Below, piece by piece: positions 23,663 to 32,913 of a DNA stretch of 64,000 nucleotides; the stretch's first letter is position 1, and every line of letters begins with the position of its first letter. The translations under genes and the position numbers were made by a program. The notes beneath the pieces were generated by a model. That model worked only from the letters and a program-made list of their open reading frames with translations. It searched no databases and had not been told where the DNA came from. The stretch is from Paraburkholderia eburnea (GTDB taxonomy: Bacteria; Pseudomonadota; Gammaproteobacteria; Burkholderiales; Burkholderiaceae). The stretch covers positions 124,001 to 188,000 of the forward strand of contig NZ_PQGA01000009.1 in the NCBI RefSeq assembly GCF_002917095.1, read 5' to 3'.

Positions 23663-25024
23663 TCACACCTGCGCCTTCGCCTCCGTTTCTTCCTGCGCCA
23701 CCAGCCCGCTTACCGAAGCGGTCAGCCCCTTGCCGCCAGGATTATTGCGCAGGACCAGCTTCAGACCGTGCCGCTGCGCGATACGCATCGCGATCGACAG
23801 CCCCAGGCCGCTGCCGGTGCCCGGCACATGATTGGCCCTGTAAAAGCGATCCAGCACGCGTTCCAGATGCTCTTCGGGAATGCCCGGTCCATTGTCCACC
23901 ACGTCGAAGCCCACGCGATTGTTCGCGCGCGTGAGCACGAGATCGATCTTGCCGCCGGGCGGCGTATAGCGGATCGCGTTGTCGAGCAGATTGCTGAGGA
24001 GCGTGGCGAGACCGTGTGGGTCGGCGGCCACGTTGCAGGCGTCGTCGCCGCGCACGGGCGGGCGCAGTTCCAGCCCGAGATCGATGGATTTGTCCTCGGC
24101 GAGCAGCGAGAGATCACCGATTGCCTGTTCGCCGAGACGGCGCAGGCTCACGTCGGCCACGGGCAGTTCCGCCTGGGCGTCTTCGCGCGCGAGCGTGAGC
24201 AATTGCTGCACCAGCCGGATCAAGCGGTTCAGACGCGTTTCGATGCGCTCGGTCGTTTGCGGTTCGCCGCTGAGCGTCCCGTCGCGGAAGGCGGCCTGCA
24301 ATTGCAGCTTGAGCGCGGCAAGCGGCGAGCGAAGTTCGTGCGCGGCATCGGCGATGAAGGTGCGCTGCGCCTGCGAAGCCGTGTTCAGGCGCGCGAGCAG
24401 ATCGTTGAGCGCGACGACGAGCGGGCGCAGTTCGATCGGCACGGAACCGTCGAGCCTGAGCGGCCCGAGCGTGTTGTGCGAGCGCGCGGACAGCAGCGCC
24501 GAGAGCGCCCCCACGGGCGCCAGCCCGCGCGCCACTACCAGCAGCACGAGCACGATGGCCACCGGCACGAACAGCGCGAGCGGCCAGACCGTGTGCAGCG
24601 CGAGCCGCAGCGCCAGCGCCTCGCGCACGGAGATTGGCTGCGCGACCTGCACGAAGCGATTGGCCTGCTGCACGCCAAAAGTGCGCCAATTCGATTCCTC
24701 ATACTCGAAGGTATGGAAGCCCGAGGGATTGCGCGGCAGCGGCGCGTCCTGCGTCGAGTGATAGATCGCCGTGCCGTCGCGGTCCCAGATTTCGATGAGG
24801 ATGCGATCGTCGGCGATGCCCTGCATGTCGGGCTCGTGCTGCTCGCCGCCGTGGCCCGCATGCAGATTCAAGGGCAGCGAGAGCGCTACCGCGCGCAGTT
24901 CGTAGTCGAACAGTTCGCTCGCCTCGTTGCGCGCCGTGTGGAAGATGCCGAAGCCCGCCATCGCCGATCCGATCGCGAAGCCGCAGATCAGCCAGCCCAG
25001 CAGGCGCCGCTTGATCGATCTCAT
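23663..25024 (-). CDS. Sensor histidine kinase (QseC/PmrB type)
   Basis: 453 aa. TM1 is at 9-28, a periplasmic sensor domain with HAGHGGEQHEPDMQ spans about 30-145, and TM2 is at about 147-166. The H-box AAHELRSPLA has its phospho-acceptor at H229, followed by the N-box LLSNLLDNAIRYTPPGG and G-boxes DNGPGIP and GTGSGLGLSI. It is paired with the response regulator gene just upstream, with start and stop codons overlapping by four bases. The His- and acid-rich periplasmic loop could bind a metal or cationic signal; this is inference. QseC and PmrB relatives respond to iron, catechols or cationic peptides. Confidence 0.93.
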   Translation of the reverse strand: MRSIKRRLLGWLICGFAIGSAMAGFGIFHTARNEASELFDYELRAVALSLPLNLHAGHGGEQHEPDMQGIADDRILIEIWDRDGTAIYHSTQDAPLPRNPSGFHTFEYEESNWRTFGVQQANRFVQVAQPISVREALALRLALHTVWPLALFVPVAIVLVLLVVARGLAPVGALSALLSARSHNTLGPLRLDGSVPIELRPLVVALNDLLARLNTASQAQRTFIADAAHELRSPLAALKLQLQAAFRDGTLSGEPQTTERIETRLNRLIRLVQQLLTLAREDAQAELPVADVSLRRLGEQAIGDLSLLAEDKSIDLGLELRPPVRGDDACNVAADPHGLATLLSNLLDNAIRYTPPGGKIDLVLTRANNRVGFDVVDNGPGIPEEHLERVLDRFYRANHVPGTGSGLGLSIAMRIAQRHGLKLVLRNNPGGKGLTASVSGLVAQEETEAKAQV

Positions 25025-25683
25025 TGCGCCCTCTTGAGCCGATAGCCCACGCCGCGCACCGTCACGATCTGTTCCGCGCCGATCTTGCGGCGCAGACTGT
25101 GCACATGCACTTCGATGGTGTTGCTGCCCACTTCCTCGCCCCAGCCGTAGAGCCGCTCTTCGAGCTCCGCCTTGGTGAGGACGCGCGCCGGTTCCTCGAT
25201 CAGCACGTGCAGCAGCGCGAATTCGCGCGGCACGAGCGCGACGGGCGCGCCGTCCATCGTGACTTCGTGCGCGGCCGGGTCGAGCGTGAGATTGCCATGC
25301 GCGTAGACCGGCTGTTTGCGGCCCGTGCGCCGGCGCAGCAGCGCGCGGGCGCGCGCGGCCAGTTCGTCGAGATCGAAAGGTTTGACGAGATAGTCGTCGG
25401 CGCCCGCGTCGAGTCCGCTCACGCGGTCGGTCACGCTGTCACGCGCGGTGAGGATGAGGATCGGCGCTTCGCCGCCGCGCCGCCGGTAGGCGGACAGCAC
25501 TGTCACGCCGTCCTTCTTCGGCAGGCCCAGATCGAGCAGGACGAGGTCATACACGTCGTTGGCGAGCGAGAGTTCGGCCTCGCGTCCGTCCTTCGCCCAG
25601 TCGACGGCGTAGCCTTCGCGGCGCATGCCGTCGAGCACCGGCTCGGCGATCATCTCGTCGTCTTCCACCAGCAGGAGGCGCAT
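25021..25683 (-). CDS. OmpR-family response regulator (QseB/PmrA type)
   Basis: About 220 aa from the ATG at 25683. The receiver (MRLLLVEDDEMIAEPVLDGM) has D51 in LVLLDLGLPKKDG and a KPFDLDEL end; a winged-helix DNA-binding domain follows (VLTKAELEERLYGWGEEVGS, then NTIEVHVHSLRRKIG). It forms a two-gene operon with the kinase. A direct repeat resembling a PmrA box lies about 190 bases upstream at 25872-25888, suggesting autoregulation or control of the divergent eat gene. Confidence 0.94.
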   Translation of the reverse strand: MRLLLVEDDEMIAEPVLDGMRREGYAVDWAKDGREAELSLANDVYDLVLLDLGLPKKDGVTVLSAYRRRGGEAPILILTARDSVTDRVSGLDAGADDYLVKPFDLDELAARARALLRRRTGRKQPVYAHGNLTLDPAAHEVTMDGAPVALVPREFALLHVLIEEPARVLTKAELEERLYGWGEEVGSNTIEVHVHSLRRKIGAEQIVTVRGVGYRLKRAQ

Positions 25684-26010
25684 TGTGGTGCTCCAGTTCG
25701 CTTCGTTGGGGGATTGTCGCTCATTCGCGGCCATGGCCAGGCCTTTGCATCCCGGCATTCGTTCCCCAAGGCAGGCGCAGCAAGGCAGGCAGGACAACGG
25801 ATGTTCCTCGATGAATGCGGGCGCTGCGAGGGTTGGACGGCAGCATGGCGAAGCATTCTGCGGGGTATACGCTTAGGTGCCCCTTAAGAGATCGAACGGC
25901 AAGCGCCCAGAAATTGTATGGATAGTGTAAGAATCGTGGATTGCCGATTTTCGATAACACGTCGATTAATGACTCTCTAGCATGGTTCCATTCATCGAGG
26001 AGAAAACACC
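25684..26010. other. 327-base divergent promoter region
   Basis: It lies between the response regulator gene and the ethanolamine permease gene. It contains a PmrA-box-like repeat. The right part (25915-25985) is AT-rich and probably holds the eat promoter. No coding sequence is supported. Confidence 0.5.
25872..25888. promoter_or_regulatory. PmrA/QseB-box-like direct repeat
   Basis: CTTAGG, five bases, then CTTAAG: an 11-base-spaced direct repeat matching the CTTAAG-N5-CTTAAG binding pattern of PmrA/QseB-type regulators, with one half-site imperfect. Confidence 0.5.
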
Positions 26011-27543
26011 ATGCACGCAGAGTCGAAAGGCCATAAGGGGGGCAGCGGCCCCAGCGCCGCGCCCGCGCTTCAGCAGACGCTCGGCACGTGGCAACTGTGG
26101 GGCATTGCCGTCGGGCTCGTGATTTCCGGCGAATATTTCGGCTGGAGCTACGGCTGGGCGAGCGCGGGCACGCTGGGCTTCGTCGTCACGGCGCTGTTCG
26201 TGGCGGCCATGTACACCACCTTCATTTTCAGCTTCACCGAACTCACCACGTCGATTCCCCATGCGGGCGGCCCGTTCGCCTACGCGCGCCGCGCGTTTGG
26301 TCCCGCAGGCGGCTATCTCGCGGGCGCGGCCACGCTGGTCGAATTCGTGTTCGCGCCGCCGGCGATTGCACTCGCCATCGGCGCGTATCTGCACGTGCAG
26401 TTCCCGGGCCTCGAACCGAAACATGCCGCGATGGGCGCTTACCTCGTATTCATGGCGCTCAACATCGTGGGCGTGCAGATTGCCGCCACGTTCGAGCTGG
26501 TGGTCACGGTGCTGGCGATCTTCGAACTTCTCGTATTCATGGGCGTGGTGTCGCCGGGCTTCACGTGGGACCACTTCATGAAGGGAGGCTGGTCGGGTAG
26601 CGATCACTTCTCGCTGGGCGCGTTCCACGGCATGTTCGCGGCCATCCCGTTCGCGATCTGGTTCTTCCTCGCCATCGAAGGCGTGGCCATGGCCGCCGAA
26701 GAAGCGAAGAACCCCAGGCGCTCCATTCCGATTGCCTACGTCGCCGGCATCCTGACGCTGGTGGCGCTTGCCGTGGGCGTGATGGTGTTTGCGGGCGGCG
26801 CGGGCGACTGGACCCAACTCGCCAACATCAACGACCCGCTGCCGCAAGCGATGAAATACATCGTCGGCGAGCACAGCGGCTGGATGCATATGCTCGTGTG
26901 GCTCGGCCTGTTCGGTCTGGTCGCGTCGTTCCACGGCATCATTCTTGGTTATTCGCGGCAGATTTTCGCGCTCGCTCGCGAAGGCTATCTGCCCGCGTGG
27001 CTCGCCAAGGTGCACCCGCGCTTCAAGACGCCTTATCGCGCGATCATCGCGGGTGGCGTGATCGGCATCGCGGCCATCTATAGCGACGAGCTGATCCAGT
27101 TCGGCGGCCAGACGCTTACCGCGAATATCGTCACGATGTCGGTGTTCGGCGCGATCGTCATGTATATCGTCAGCATGGCCGCGCTCTTCAAGCTGCGCCG
27201 CGCGCAACCGCGCCTGGCCCGGCCGTTCCGCGCGCCGCTCTATCCGTTCTTTCCGGCCTTCGCGCTGCTCGCCGCACTGGTTTGCCTCGGCACGATGGTG
27301 TATTTCAATGCGCTCGTCGCCGTGATATTCGTGGGCTTCCTGGCGCTGGGCTATGCTTATTTTCTGGCGACCCGCGCGCAACGCGAGGCCGCCACGCAAG
27401 CGGCGCAATCGGCACAATCGGCACAATCGGCACAATCGGCACAATCGGCACAATCGGCACAATCGGCACAATCGGCACAATCGGCACAATCGGCACAATC
27501 GGCGCAAGCGCTGGAAACGTCCGGCGCGCTGCTGGAGGAATGA
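26011..27543 (+). CDS. eat: Ethanolamine permease (APC family) with repeated AQS tail
   Basis: 510 aa with about 12 membrane helices of the amino acid-polyamine-organocation family. The N-terminal LWGIAVGLVISGEYFGWSYG and ELTTSIPHAGGPFAYARRAF are typical of ethanolamine permeases. It is the first gene of eat-eutB-eutC, so it should bring ethanolamine into the cell for the lyase. The last part is odd: residues about 465-500 are eleven tandem Ala-Gln-Ser units, encoded by a 9-bp DNA repeat, in the cytosolic tail after the last helix. This adds roughly 45 residues to the usual length and should not touch the transport core. Confidence 0.93.
   Translation: MHAESKGHKGGSGPSAAPALQQTLGTWQLWGIAVGLVISGEYFGWSYGWASAGTLGFVVTALFVAAMYTTFIFSFTELTTSIPHAGGPFAYARRAFGPAGGYLAGAATLVEFVFAPPAIALAIGAYLHVQFPGLEPKHAAMGAYLVFMALNIVGVQIAATFELVVTVLAIFELLVFMGVVSPGFTWDHFMKGGWSGSDHFSLGAFHGMFAAIPFAIWFFLAIEGVAMAAEEAKNPRRSIPIAYVAGILTLVALAVGVMVFAGGAGDWTQLANINDPLPQAMKYIVGEHSGWMHMLVWLGLFGLVASFHGIILGYSRQIFALAREGYLPAWLAKVHPRFKTPYRAIIAGGVIGIAAIYSDELIQFGGQTLTANIVTMSVFGAIVMYIVSMAALFKLRRAQPRLARPFRAPLYPFFPAFALLAALVCLGTMVYFNALVAVIFVGFLALGYAYFLATRAQREAATQAAQSAQSAQSAQSAQSAQSAQSAQSAQSAQSAQSAQALETSGALLEE
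27403..27501 (+). repeat. 9-bp tandem repeat (11 units) within eat
   Basis: One unit GCGCAATCG is followed by ten perfect copies of GCACAATCG; each encodes Ala-Gln-Ser. A degenerate unit GCGCAAGCG follows. Perfect identity among copies points to slippage during replication. Because the unit is nine bases, copy changes keep the frame. Confidence 0.95.
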
Positions 27544-27591
27544 GCGCACAATGAATGTCTGCACGATGCCAGAGCGCAGGAGTTGAACCGA

Positions 27592-28983
27592 ATGGCCTAT
27601 ACGGAGACGATCGGTCCGCGTACCTACCGTTTCGCGGACCTCAAGACCCTGCTGGCGAAGGCGAGTCCGCTGCGCAGCGGCGACCAGCTCGCGGGCGTGG
27701 CGGCGGCGAGTGAGGAAGAGCGCGTCGCCGCGAAGATGGCTCTGGCCGACGTGCCGCTCAAGACCTTCCTGAACGAGGCGCTGATTCCCTACGAGAGCGA
27801 CGAAGTCACGCGCCTGATCGTCGATAGTCACGACGCACAGGCGTTCGCGATGGTTTCGCATCTCACCGTAGGCGACTTCCGCAACTGGCTGCTGTCGCCC
27901 GAAGCGGATAGCGCGGCGCTCGAACGCGTCGGGCCGGGCCTCACGCCCGAGATGGTGGCGGCGGTCTCGAAGATCATGCGCAACCAGGACCTGATCGCGG
28001 TGGCGCGCAAGCGCCCCGTGATTACGCGCTTTCGCAATACGGTGGGGCTGCCGGGGCGCATGTCGGTGCGCCTGCAGCCCAACCATCCCACCGACGACGT
28101 GAAGGGCATTGCCGCGTCCATGCTCGACGGCCTCATGTACGGCTGTGGCGACGCGATGATCGGCATCAATCCGGCGACGGACAGCCTTGCGGCCATCGTC
28201 AAGCTGCTCACGATGATCGATGGCTTTCGCGAGCGCTATCGCGTGCCCACGCAATCGTGCGTGCTCACGCACGTCACCAATACGATCGCGGCCATCGAAA
28301 AAGGCGCGCCCGTCGATCTGGTGTTCCAGTCGATCGCTGGCACCGAAAAAGCCAACGCCAGTTTTGGCATCTCGCTCGCGCTGCTGGGCGAGGCGCGCGA
28401 AGCGGCGCTCTCGCTCAAGCGCGGCACGGTCGGCGATAACCTCATGTACTTCGAGACGGGACAGGGCAGCGCGCTGTCCGCGAACGCGCATTTCGGCGTC
28501 GATCAGCAGACCTGCGAAGTGCGCGCCTATGCGGTCGCGCGCCACTACGATCCGTTCCTCGTCAATACGGTGGTGGGATTCATCGGTCCGGAATATCTCT
28601 ACGACGGCAAGCAGATCATCCGCGCCGGACTGGAAGACCATTTCTGCGGCAAGTTGTTAGGGGTGCCGATGGGTTGCGATATCTGCTACACCAATCATGC
28701 CGAAGCCGATTCGGACGATATGGATACGCTGCTCACGCTGCTGGGCACGGCGGGCATCAACTTCATCATGGGCATTCCCGGCGCCGACGACGTGATGCTC
28801 AATTACCAGAGCACCTCGTTTCATGACGCGCTGTATGTGCGCGAGGTGCTCGGCCTGCGCCGCGCGCCCGAGTTCGAGGAATGGCTGGAGACGATGGAGA
28901 TCGCCGATGCGAAGGGCGAGCTGCTGCCGGCTTCGGCGCGCGTGCCGCTGCTGGCGGGCGCGACCGAATGGATGGGCCTATGA
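27592..28983 (+). CDS. eutB: Ethanolamine ammonia-lyase large subunit
   Basis: About 463 aa from the ATG at 27592 (AGGAG upstream). It is full length for EutB: YRFADLKTLLAKASPLRSGD at the start, then RFRNTVGLPGRMSVRLQPNH, YGCGDAMIGINPATDS, FETGQGSALSANAHFG and MGCDICYTNHAEADSDDMD. The enzyme is an adenosylcobalamin-dependent lyase that converts ethanolamine to acetaldehyde and ammonia. No microcompartment shell genes are present, so this is the short, shell-less version of the pathway seen in many proteobacteria. It overlaps eutC by four bases. Confidence 0.97.
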   Translation: MAYTETIGPRTYRFADLKTLLAKASPLRSGDQLAGVAAASEEERVAAKMALADVPLKTFLNEALIPYESDEVTRLIVDSHDAQAFAMVSHLTVGDFRNWLLSPEADSAALERVGPGLTPEMVAAVSKIMRNQDLIAVARKRPVITRFRNTVGLPGRMSVRLQPNHPTDDVKGIAASMLDGLMYGCGDAMIGINPATDSLAAIVKLLTMIDGFRERYRVPTQSCVLTHVTNTIAAIEKGAPVDLVFQSIAGTEKANASFGISLALLGEAREAALSLKRGTVGDNLMYFETGQGSALSANAHFGVDQQTCEVRAYAVARHYDPFLVNTVVGFIGPEYLYDGKQIIRAGLEDHFCGKLLGVPMGCDICYTNHAEADSDDMDTLLTLLGTAGINFIMGIPGADDVMLNYQSTSFHDALYVREVLGLRRAPEFEEWLETMEIADAKGELLPASARVPLLAGATEWMGL

Positions 28984-29792
28984 GCGATGCCGTCGAAAAG
29001 AACCCCTGGGCGGGGCTCAAGGCGTTCACGAACGCGCGCATCGCGCTGGGCCGCGCGGGCAACGGCCTGCCGACCGCGCCGCTGCTCGCGTTCAATCTCT
29101 CGCACGCGCAGGCGCGCGACGCGGTGCATCAGCCGCTCGACGCGGACACGTTGCGCGCGCAACTGGAAGCGCAGGGCTTTTCGACACTTGGCGCGCAGAG
29201 CGCGGCTGCTGACCGGCAGCACTATCTGCGTCGGCCCGATCTGGGCAGACGGCTGGGCGACGAGAGCCGCGAGGCGCTCGCGAACGCTTCGCAGGAAGCC
29301 CCCGACGTGGTGTTTGTGGTCGGCGACGGGCTGTCGGCCTTCGCGGCCGCGAAGCAGGCCGTGCCGCTGTTGCAGGCGGTGCGCAGGCGTCTCGAAGACG
29401 ATGCCGACACGGCGCCATGGCGTATCGGCCCGGTGGTGGTGGCGCGTCAGGCGCGCGTCGCGCTGGGCGACGAGATCGGCGAATTGCTCGGTGCGAAACT
29501 GGTCGCCGTGCTGATCGGCGAGCGGCCGGGTTTGAGTTCGCCCGATAGCCTGGGCGTGTATCTCACGTGGGCGCCGAAGGTGGGTTGCCACGACGCGTTG
29601 CGCAACTGCATTTCGAACGTGCGGCCCGAGGGGCTGCCTTACGAGGCGGCGGCGCACAAGCTGCACTATCTGCTTACGCACGCGCGGCGGCTCCAGTTGA
29701 CCGGCGTGGGCCTGAAGGACGATAGCGATGCGACGTTGCCGCAGCAGCAGGCTGCGGGACGGGTCGAGGCCGCCTGGTTGAATCCCGCCTGA
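28980..29792 (+). CDS. eutC: Ethanolamine ammonia-lyase small subunit
   Basis: 270 aa from the ATG at 28980, which overlaps the eutB stop (ATGA), so translational coupling is likely. Family motifs include NARIALGRAGNGLPTAPLLA, VVFVVGDGLSAFA and GLSSPDSLGVYLTW. It forms the cobalamin-binding partner of EutB in the cytosol. The last 20 residues are Gln/Ala-rich and ordinary for the family. Confidence 0.96.
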   Translation: MSDAVEKNPWAGLKAFTNARIALGRAGNGLPTAPLLAFNLSHAQARDAVHQPLDADTLRAQLEAQGFSTLGAQSAAADRQHYLRRPDLGRRLGDESREALANASQEAPDVVFVVGDGLSAFAAAKQAVPLLQAVRRRLEDDADTAPWRIGPVVVARQARVALGDEIGELLGAKLVAVLIGERPGLSSPDSLGVYLTWAPKVGCHDALRNCISNVRPEGLPYEAAAHKLHYLLTHARRLQLTGVGLKDDSDATLPQQQAAGRVEAAWLNPA

Positions 29793-30024
29793 CATGCACG
29801 CTTTTAGGGCGAGGGGCGCGGCGTATCTCGCGCGGATGCGCCGATATTGAACATCGATAAATCGCGCCACGCGCGCCTGGGTGTGCCGCAACGGCACATG
29901 ACCGACACAAAAGTGACATGCGCACGCACTTCGTTCCCGCCGCACAAGCCCCGCACAGCCCTGGCGCGGATTTTGCGTCGAAAGCAGATCGTTTTCGACC
30001 CAACCCATGCGCAAGGAGTCACCC

Positions 30025-31050
30025 ATGAATCAAGCGGCCACGCGCATCGAACAGACTGCGGCGGACACCCGCCTGAATGCCCAGGGCGCGCAGGTGCCTG
30101 CCGGCCGCGCGGTCGTGAGCGTCGCGCATGACGCCGACGAACAGGCGCGCAATCTGGTCGGCTGGCGGCAGACCTACGATCAGCTCGCGGCGGGCCGCTT
30201 CGTCGGCACGCTCACGGAAATCCCGCTCGACACCATGAAGATTTTCTGCGAAACCACGAGCCAAACGCTGCGTCAGGCGTGCGAGGTGCGGGGCGACGCG
30301 TACTGGTTCGGCATTCCCGCGGCGCTCGACGGCCAGGCGCGCATCGATTCGCAGCCGTTCGGCGAACACGCGATTGCCGTGCGGCCCGGCAACGTCGAAT
30401 TCGAGTTGCTCACGCCCGCGCAGTTTTCGATCTACGGCGTGGTCGTGCGCGGCGACGTGCTGCGCCATTACGCCGAAACCGTCGAACGCGTGCCGCTCGA
30501 CGCGCGCCTGCCGTCCGCGCCGACGGTGCGAGCGGGCGCGGCGCGTCTCGCGCAGCTTTGCGCCCTGCTCGCGCAACGGCTGGGAGACACGGATGCGGAC
30601 GACGACATGCTCTCCGACGTGGAGCGCGACGACGCGCAGGCGGAATTGCTGGCGGCGCTCTTCGACGCCTGCACGGCGCGCGATGACGAGGCAGGCAATA
30701 CGGATGGGCTGGCCGATCCGCCTTCGCGTCGCCGCTGGATCGTCGCGCAGGCGCGCGATTACGTGCTCGCGCATCGCTCGCGTCCGGTCGGCGTGCCCGA
30801 ACTCTGCGAGCAACTGCATGTGAGCCGGCGCACCTTGCAATACTGCTTCCAGGACGTGCTGGGCATGGCCCCAGCGACTTATCTGCGCGCGCTGCGCCTG
30901 AACGGCGCGCGGCGCGATCTATGCGGCCGCGCGGCCGGTTCCGTGCAGGACGTGGCGGCGGCGTGGGGCTTCTGGCATCTGAGCCAGTTCGCAACCGACT
31001 ATCGCCGTATGTTCGGCATGCGTCCTTCCGAAGCGTTGCGCGCGGCCTGA
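30025..31050 (+). CDS. eutR: AraC-family regulator of ethanolamine utilisation (EutR-like)
   Basis: About 341 aa from the ATG at 30025, chosen because AAGGAG lies seven bases upstream; an ATG at 30007 precedes it. The C-terminal 100 residues are a double helix-turn-helix (VPELCEQLHVSRRTLQYCFQ, then AAAWGFWHLSQFATDYRRMF). The N-terminal effector region is like EutR. Its position directly after eutC, 232 bases away, supports control of the eat-eutBC genes, in E. coli in response to ethanolamine plus B12. Confidence 0.88.
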   Translation: MNQAATRIEQTAADTRLNAQGAQVPAGRAVVSVAHDADEQARNLVGWRQTYDQLAAGRFVGTLTEIPLDTMKIFCETTSQTLRQACEVRGDAYWFGIPAALDGQARIDSQPFGEHAIAVRPGNVEFELLTPAQFSIYGVVVRGDVLRHYAETVERVPLDARLPSAPTVRAGAARLAQLCALLAQRLGDTDADDDMLSDVERDDAQAELLAALFDACTARDDEAGNTDGLADPPSRRRWIVAQARDYVLAHRSRPVGVPELCEQLHVSRRTLQYCFQDVLGMAPATYLRALRLNGARRDLCGRAAGSVQDVAAAWGFWHLSQFATDYRRMFGMRPSEALRAA

Positions 31051-31070
31051 CACGCTGGCCGCTTCAAAGA

Positions 31071-31901
31071 TTATCCGGACACCTGATGATTGGCGGGCCG
31101 CGCGATGAACTTGCCGGGACTCGTGCCCGTGAGACGCCGAAACATCGCGATGAACGCCGACGAAGTCGCATAGCCCAGATCGAGCGCCACCGATTCGACG
31201 CTGCGCCCCGCCTGCAGCAGCGGCAGCGCGCGCACCAGGCGCAGGCGTGCGCGCCATTCGGTCAGTGACATCCCCAGTTCGCGCTGCGCGTGGCGCATGA
31301 GCGTGCGCTCGCTCATATGGAACGCGGCGGCGAGATCGGCGAGCGGCCGGTTATCGGCGGGATTGTCGTGAAAGACCTTGAGCACGGCGTCCAGTTCCGG
31401 GTCGTCCGGATGTGGCAGATAACTGCCGGTCGTCGCGCAAGTGCCGAGTTGATCGACGAGCACGCGCAGCAAGCGCGCACGCGTGGGCGATTCGACACCG
31501 TCGTGGCCCTGCGGCGGCAGCGCGCGCAGATGTTCGAGCATCGCGCGCACGAGCGGCGACACCATCACCGCGCAGGTCTGCGCGGGCAGCGCGGCGCACA
31601 ACTCGCGCTTGATATAGACCGAGCAATGGACCGTCTCGGCGTGATTGAAGCCGACGTGCTCGGTGCCGGGGGCGATCCACAAGGCCATATGAGGCGGGGC
31701 GAGAAAGTAGTCCTCGCGCGTCGTGACTTCGGTGATGCCGCTGAACGAATAGACGAACTCGCCCCACGGATGGCACATCGACGGATAGGTGGCGTGCGAC
31801 GGCATGTGCTCGGTGCGGAAGTACACGGGGACCGGCAGCGTATCGATGAAGGGCGGCTGGCGCAGGTGCTGCGAGTGGGGCTTCGAATGGGATTTCGGCA
31901 T
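31071..31901 (-). CDS. AraC-family regulator with N-terminal cupin domain
   Basis: 276 aa. A cupin-like sensor domain (HPWGEFVYSFSGITEVTTRE, then APPHMALWIAPGTEHVG) precedes the AraC DNA-binding domain (ADLAAAFHMSERTLMRHAQR, then LDLGYATSSAFIAMFRRLTG). This is the NimR/YdeC-like arrangement, in which the regulator often controls an adjacent efflux pump. It follows the LysR gene by nine bases on the same strand, so the two regulators are probably co-transcribed. The ligand is unknown. Confidence 0.9.
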   Translation of the reverse strand: MPKSHSKPHSQHLRQPPFIDTLPVPVYFRTEHMPSHATYPSMCHPWGEFVYSFSGITEVTTREDYFLAPPHMALWIAPGTEHVGFNHAETVHCSVYIKRELCAALPAQTCAVMVSPLVRAMLEHLRALPPQGHDGVESPTRARLLRVLVDQLGTCATTGSYLPHPDDPELDAVLKVFHDNPADNRPLADLAAAFHMSERTLMRHAQRELGMSLTEWRARLRLVRALPLLQAGRSVESVALDLGYATSSAFIAMFRRLTGTSPGKFIARPANHQVSG

Positions 31902-31910
31902 GGCGCGGCT

Positions 31911-32816
31911 TTACGTGGATGGCGCTCGTTGGGCAATTTCATGCGCGAATTCGACGAAGCGCAGCGCACAACGCGATGCGTCGTTCGCACGCCAGAGCAG
32001 CGTCTGTGCGAGCGGCGCTTCGCCCGCAAGCGGCACGTAGCGCACGCCCGGCATCTGCAACGCCGCCACGGAAGCGGGCACGATCGCCACGCCGCGTTCG
32101 GCGGCGACGAGAGCCACGAGCGTCGCGACCTGCGTGGCGGTCGGCCCCAGGCGCGGCGCGAGACCGGCTTTCGCGCATAGGCGGTTGAGTGCCGCATTGA
32201 GCGCGGAACCTTGTCCCGGCGGATAGGTGATGAAGGCCTCGGCAGCGAGCGCGGCGAAGTCGATCACGTCGCACGCGGCATGCGCGCTGCCGGACGGCAC
32301 CGCGGCAACCAGCGGCTCGCTTGCCACGATTCGCTGCGCGATCTCCGGCGGCGCGGGTTCCGTCGCGGCCCAGCCGAACACGATGTCGAGCACGCCCGCC
32401 GCGATCTGCCGATGGTGATCGACGCTCGCCACTTCGCGAAAGCTCAATTCCACTTCAGGTGCCGCGCGGCCGAAGGCGCGCACGATCTCGCTGAACACGC
32501 GCGACATCGGAATGGAACTGGTGTAGCCGATTGCGAGGCGTCCGGTCGCGCCGCTTGCGAGCCGCTGTGCCGAGGTCTGGGCGCTGGCGGCCGCATCGAG
32601 TACCCGGCGCGCATGGTCGAGAAATTGCGCGCCTTCGGGCGTGAGCATGACGGCGCGCGTCGAGCGCTCGAAGAGGCGAATCCCCAGTTCTGTTTCGAGC
32701 GCGGCGATCTGGCGCGTGAGTGGCGGCTGGGCGATGTGCAGGCGTTCGGCGGCGCGGCCGAAGTGCAGTTCGTCGGCGACGGTCACAAAGTAGCGCAGGC
32801 GGCGCAGGTCGAGCAT
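31911..32816 (-). CDS. LysR-type transcriptional regulator
   Basis: About 301 aa from the ATG at 32816. The winged helix occupies residues 1-60 (MLDLRRLRYFVTVADELHFG, then AAERLHIAQPPLTRQIAALE), typical of the CatR/BenM-like group. It is divergent from the MFS exporter gene at 32914 with about 97 bases between, which strongly suggests that the exporter is its target. Confidence 0.93.
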   Translation of the reverse strand: MLDLRRLRYFVTVADELHFGRAAERLHIAQPPLTRQIAALETELGIRLFERSTRAVMLTPEGAQFLDHARRVLDAAASAQTSAQRLASGATGRLAIGYTSSIPMSRVFSEIVRAFGRAAPEVELSFREVASVDHHRQIAAGVLDIVFGWAATEPAPPEIAQRIVASEPLVAAVPSGSAHAACDVIDFAALAAEAFITYPPGQGSALNAALNRLCAKAGLAPRLGPTATQVATLVALVAAERGVAIVPASVAALQMPGVRYVPLAGEAPLAQTLLWRANDASRCALRFVEFAHEIAQRAPST

Positions 32817-32913
32817 GTGAGGCTTCCGGTATGAATCAGCACAAAATCGGTATTGGCCGAGGGCGCGCGCGCCCGGCAGACTGAATGGACAGCTATCGTC
32901 ACGGAAACCATTC

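Noticed and set aside
27403..27501. A CRISPR-like array
   Set aside because: The 9-bp units are directly abutting with no spacers and encode an in-frame peptide repeat.
25966..28641. A very long minus-strand open frame (about 890 codons) opposite eat and eutB
   Set aside because: It is antisense to two well-recognised genes, is dominated by Arg, His and Ala, and contains no domain. High GC makes such shadow frames common.
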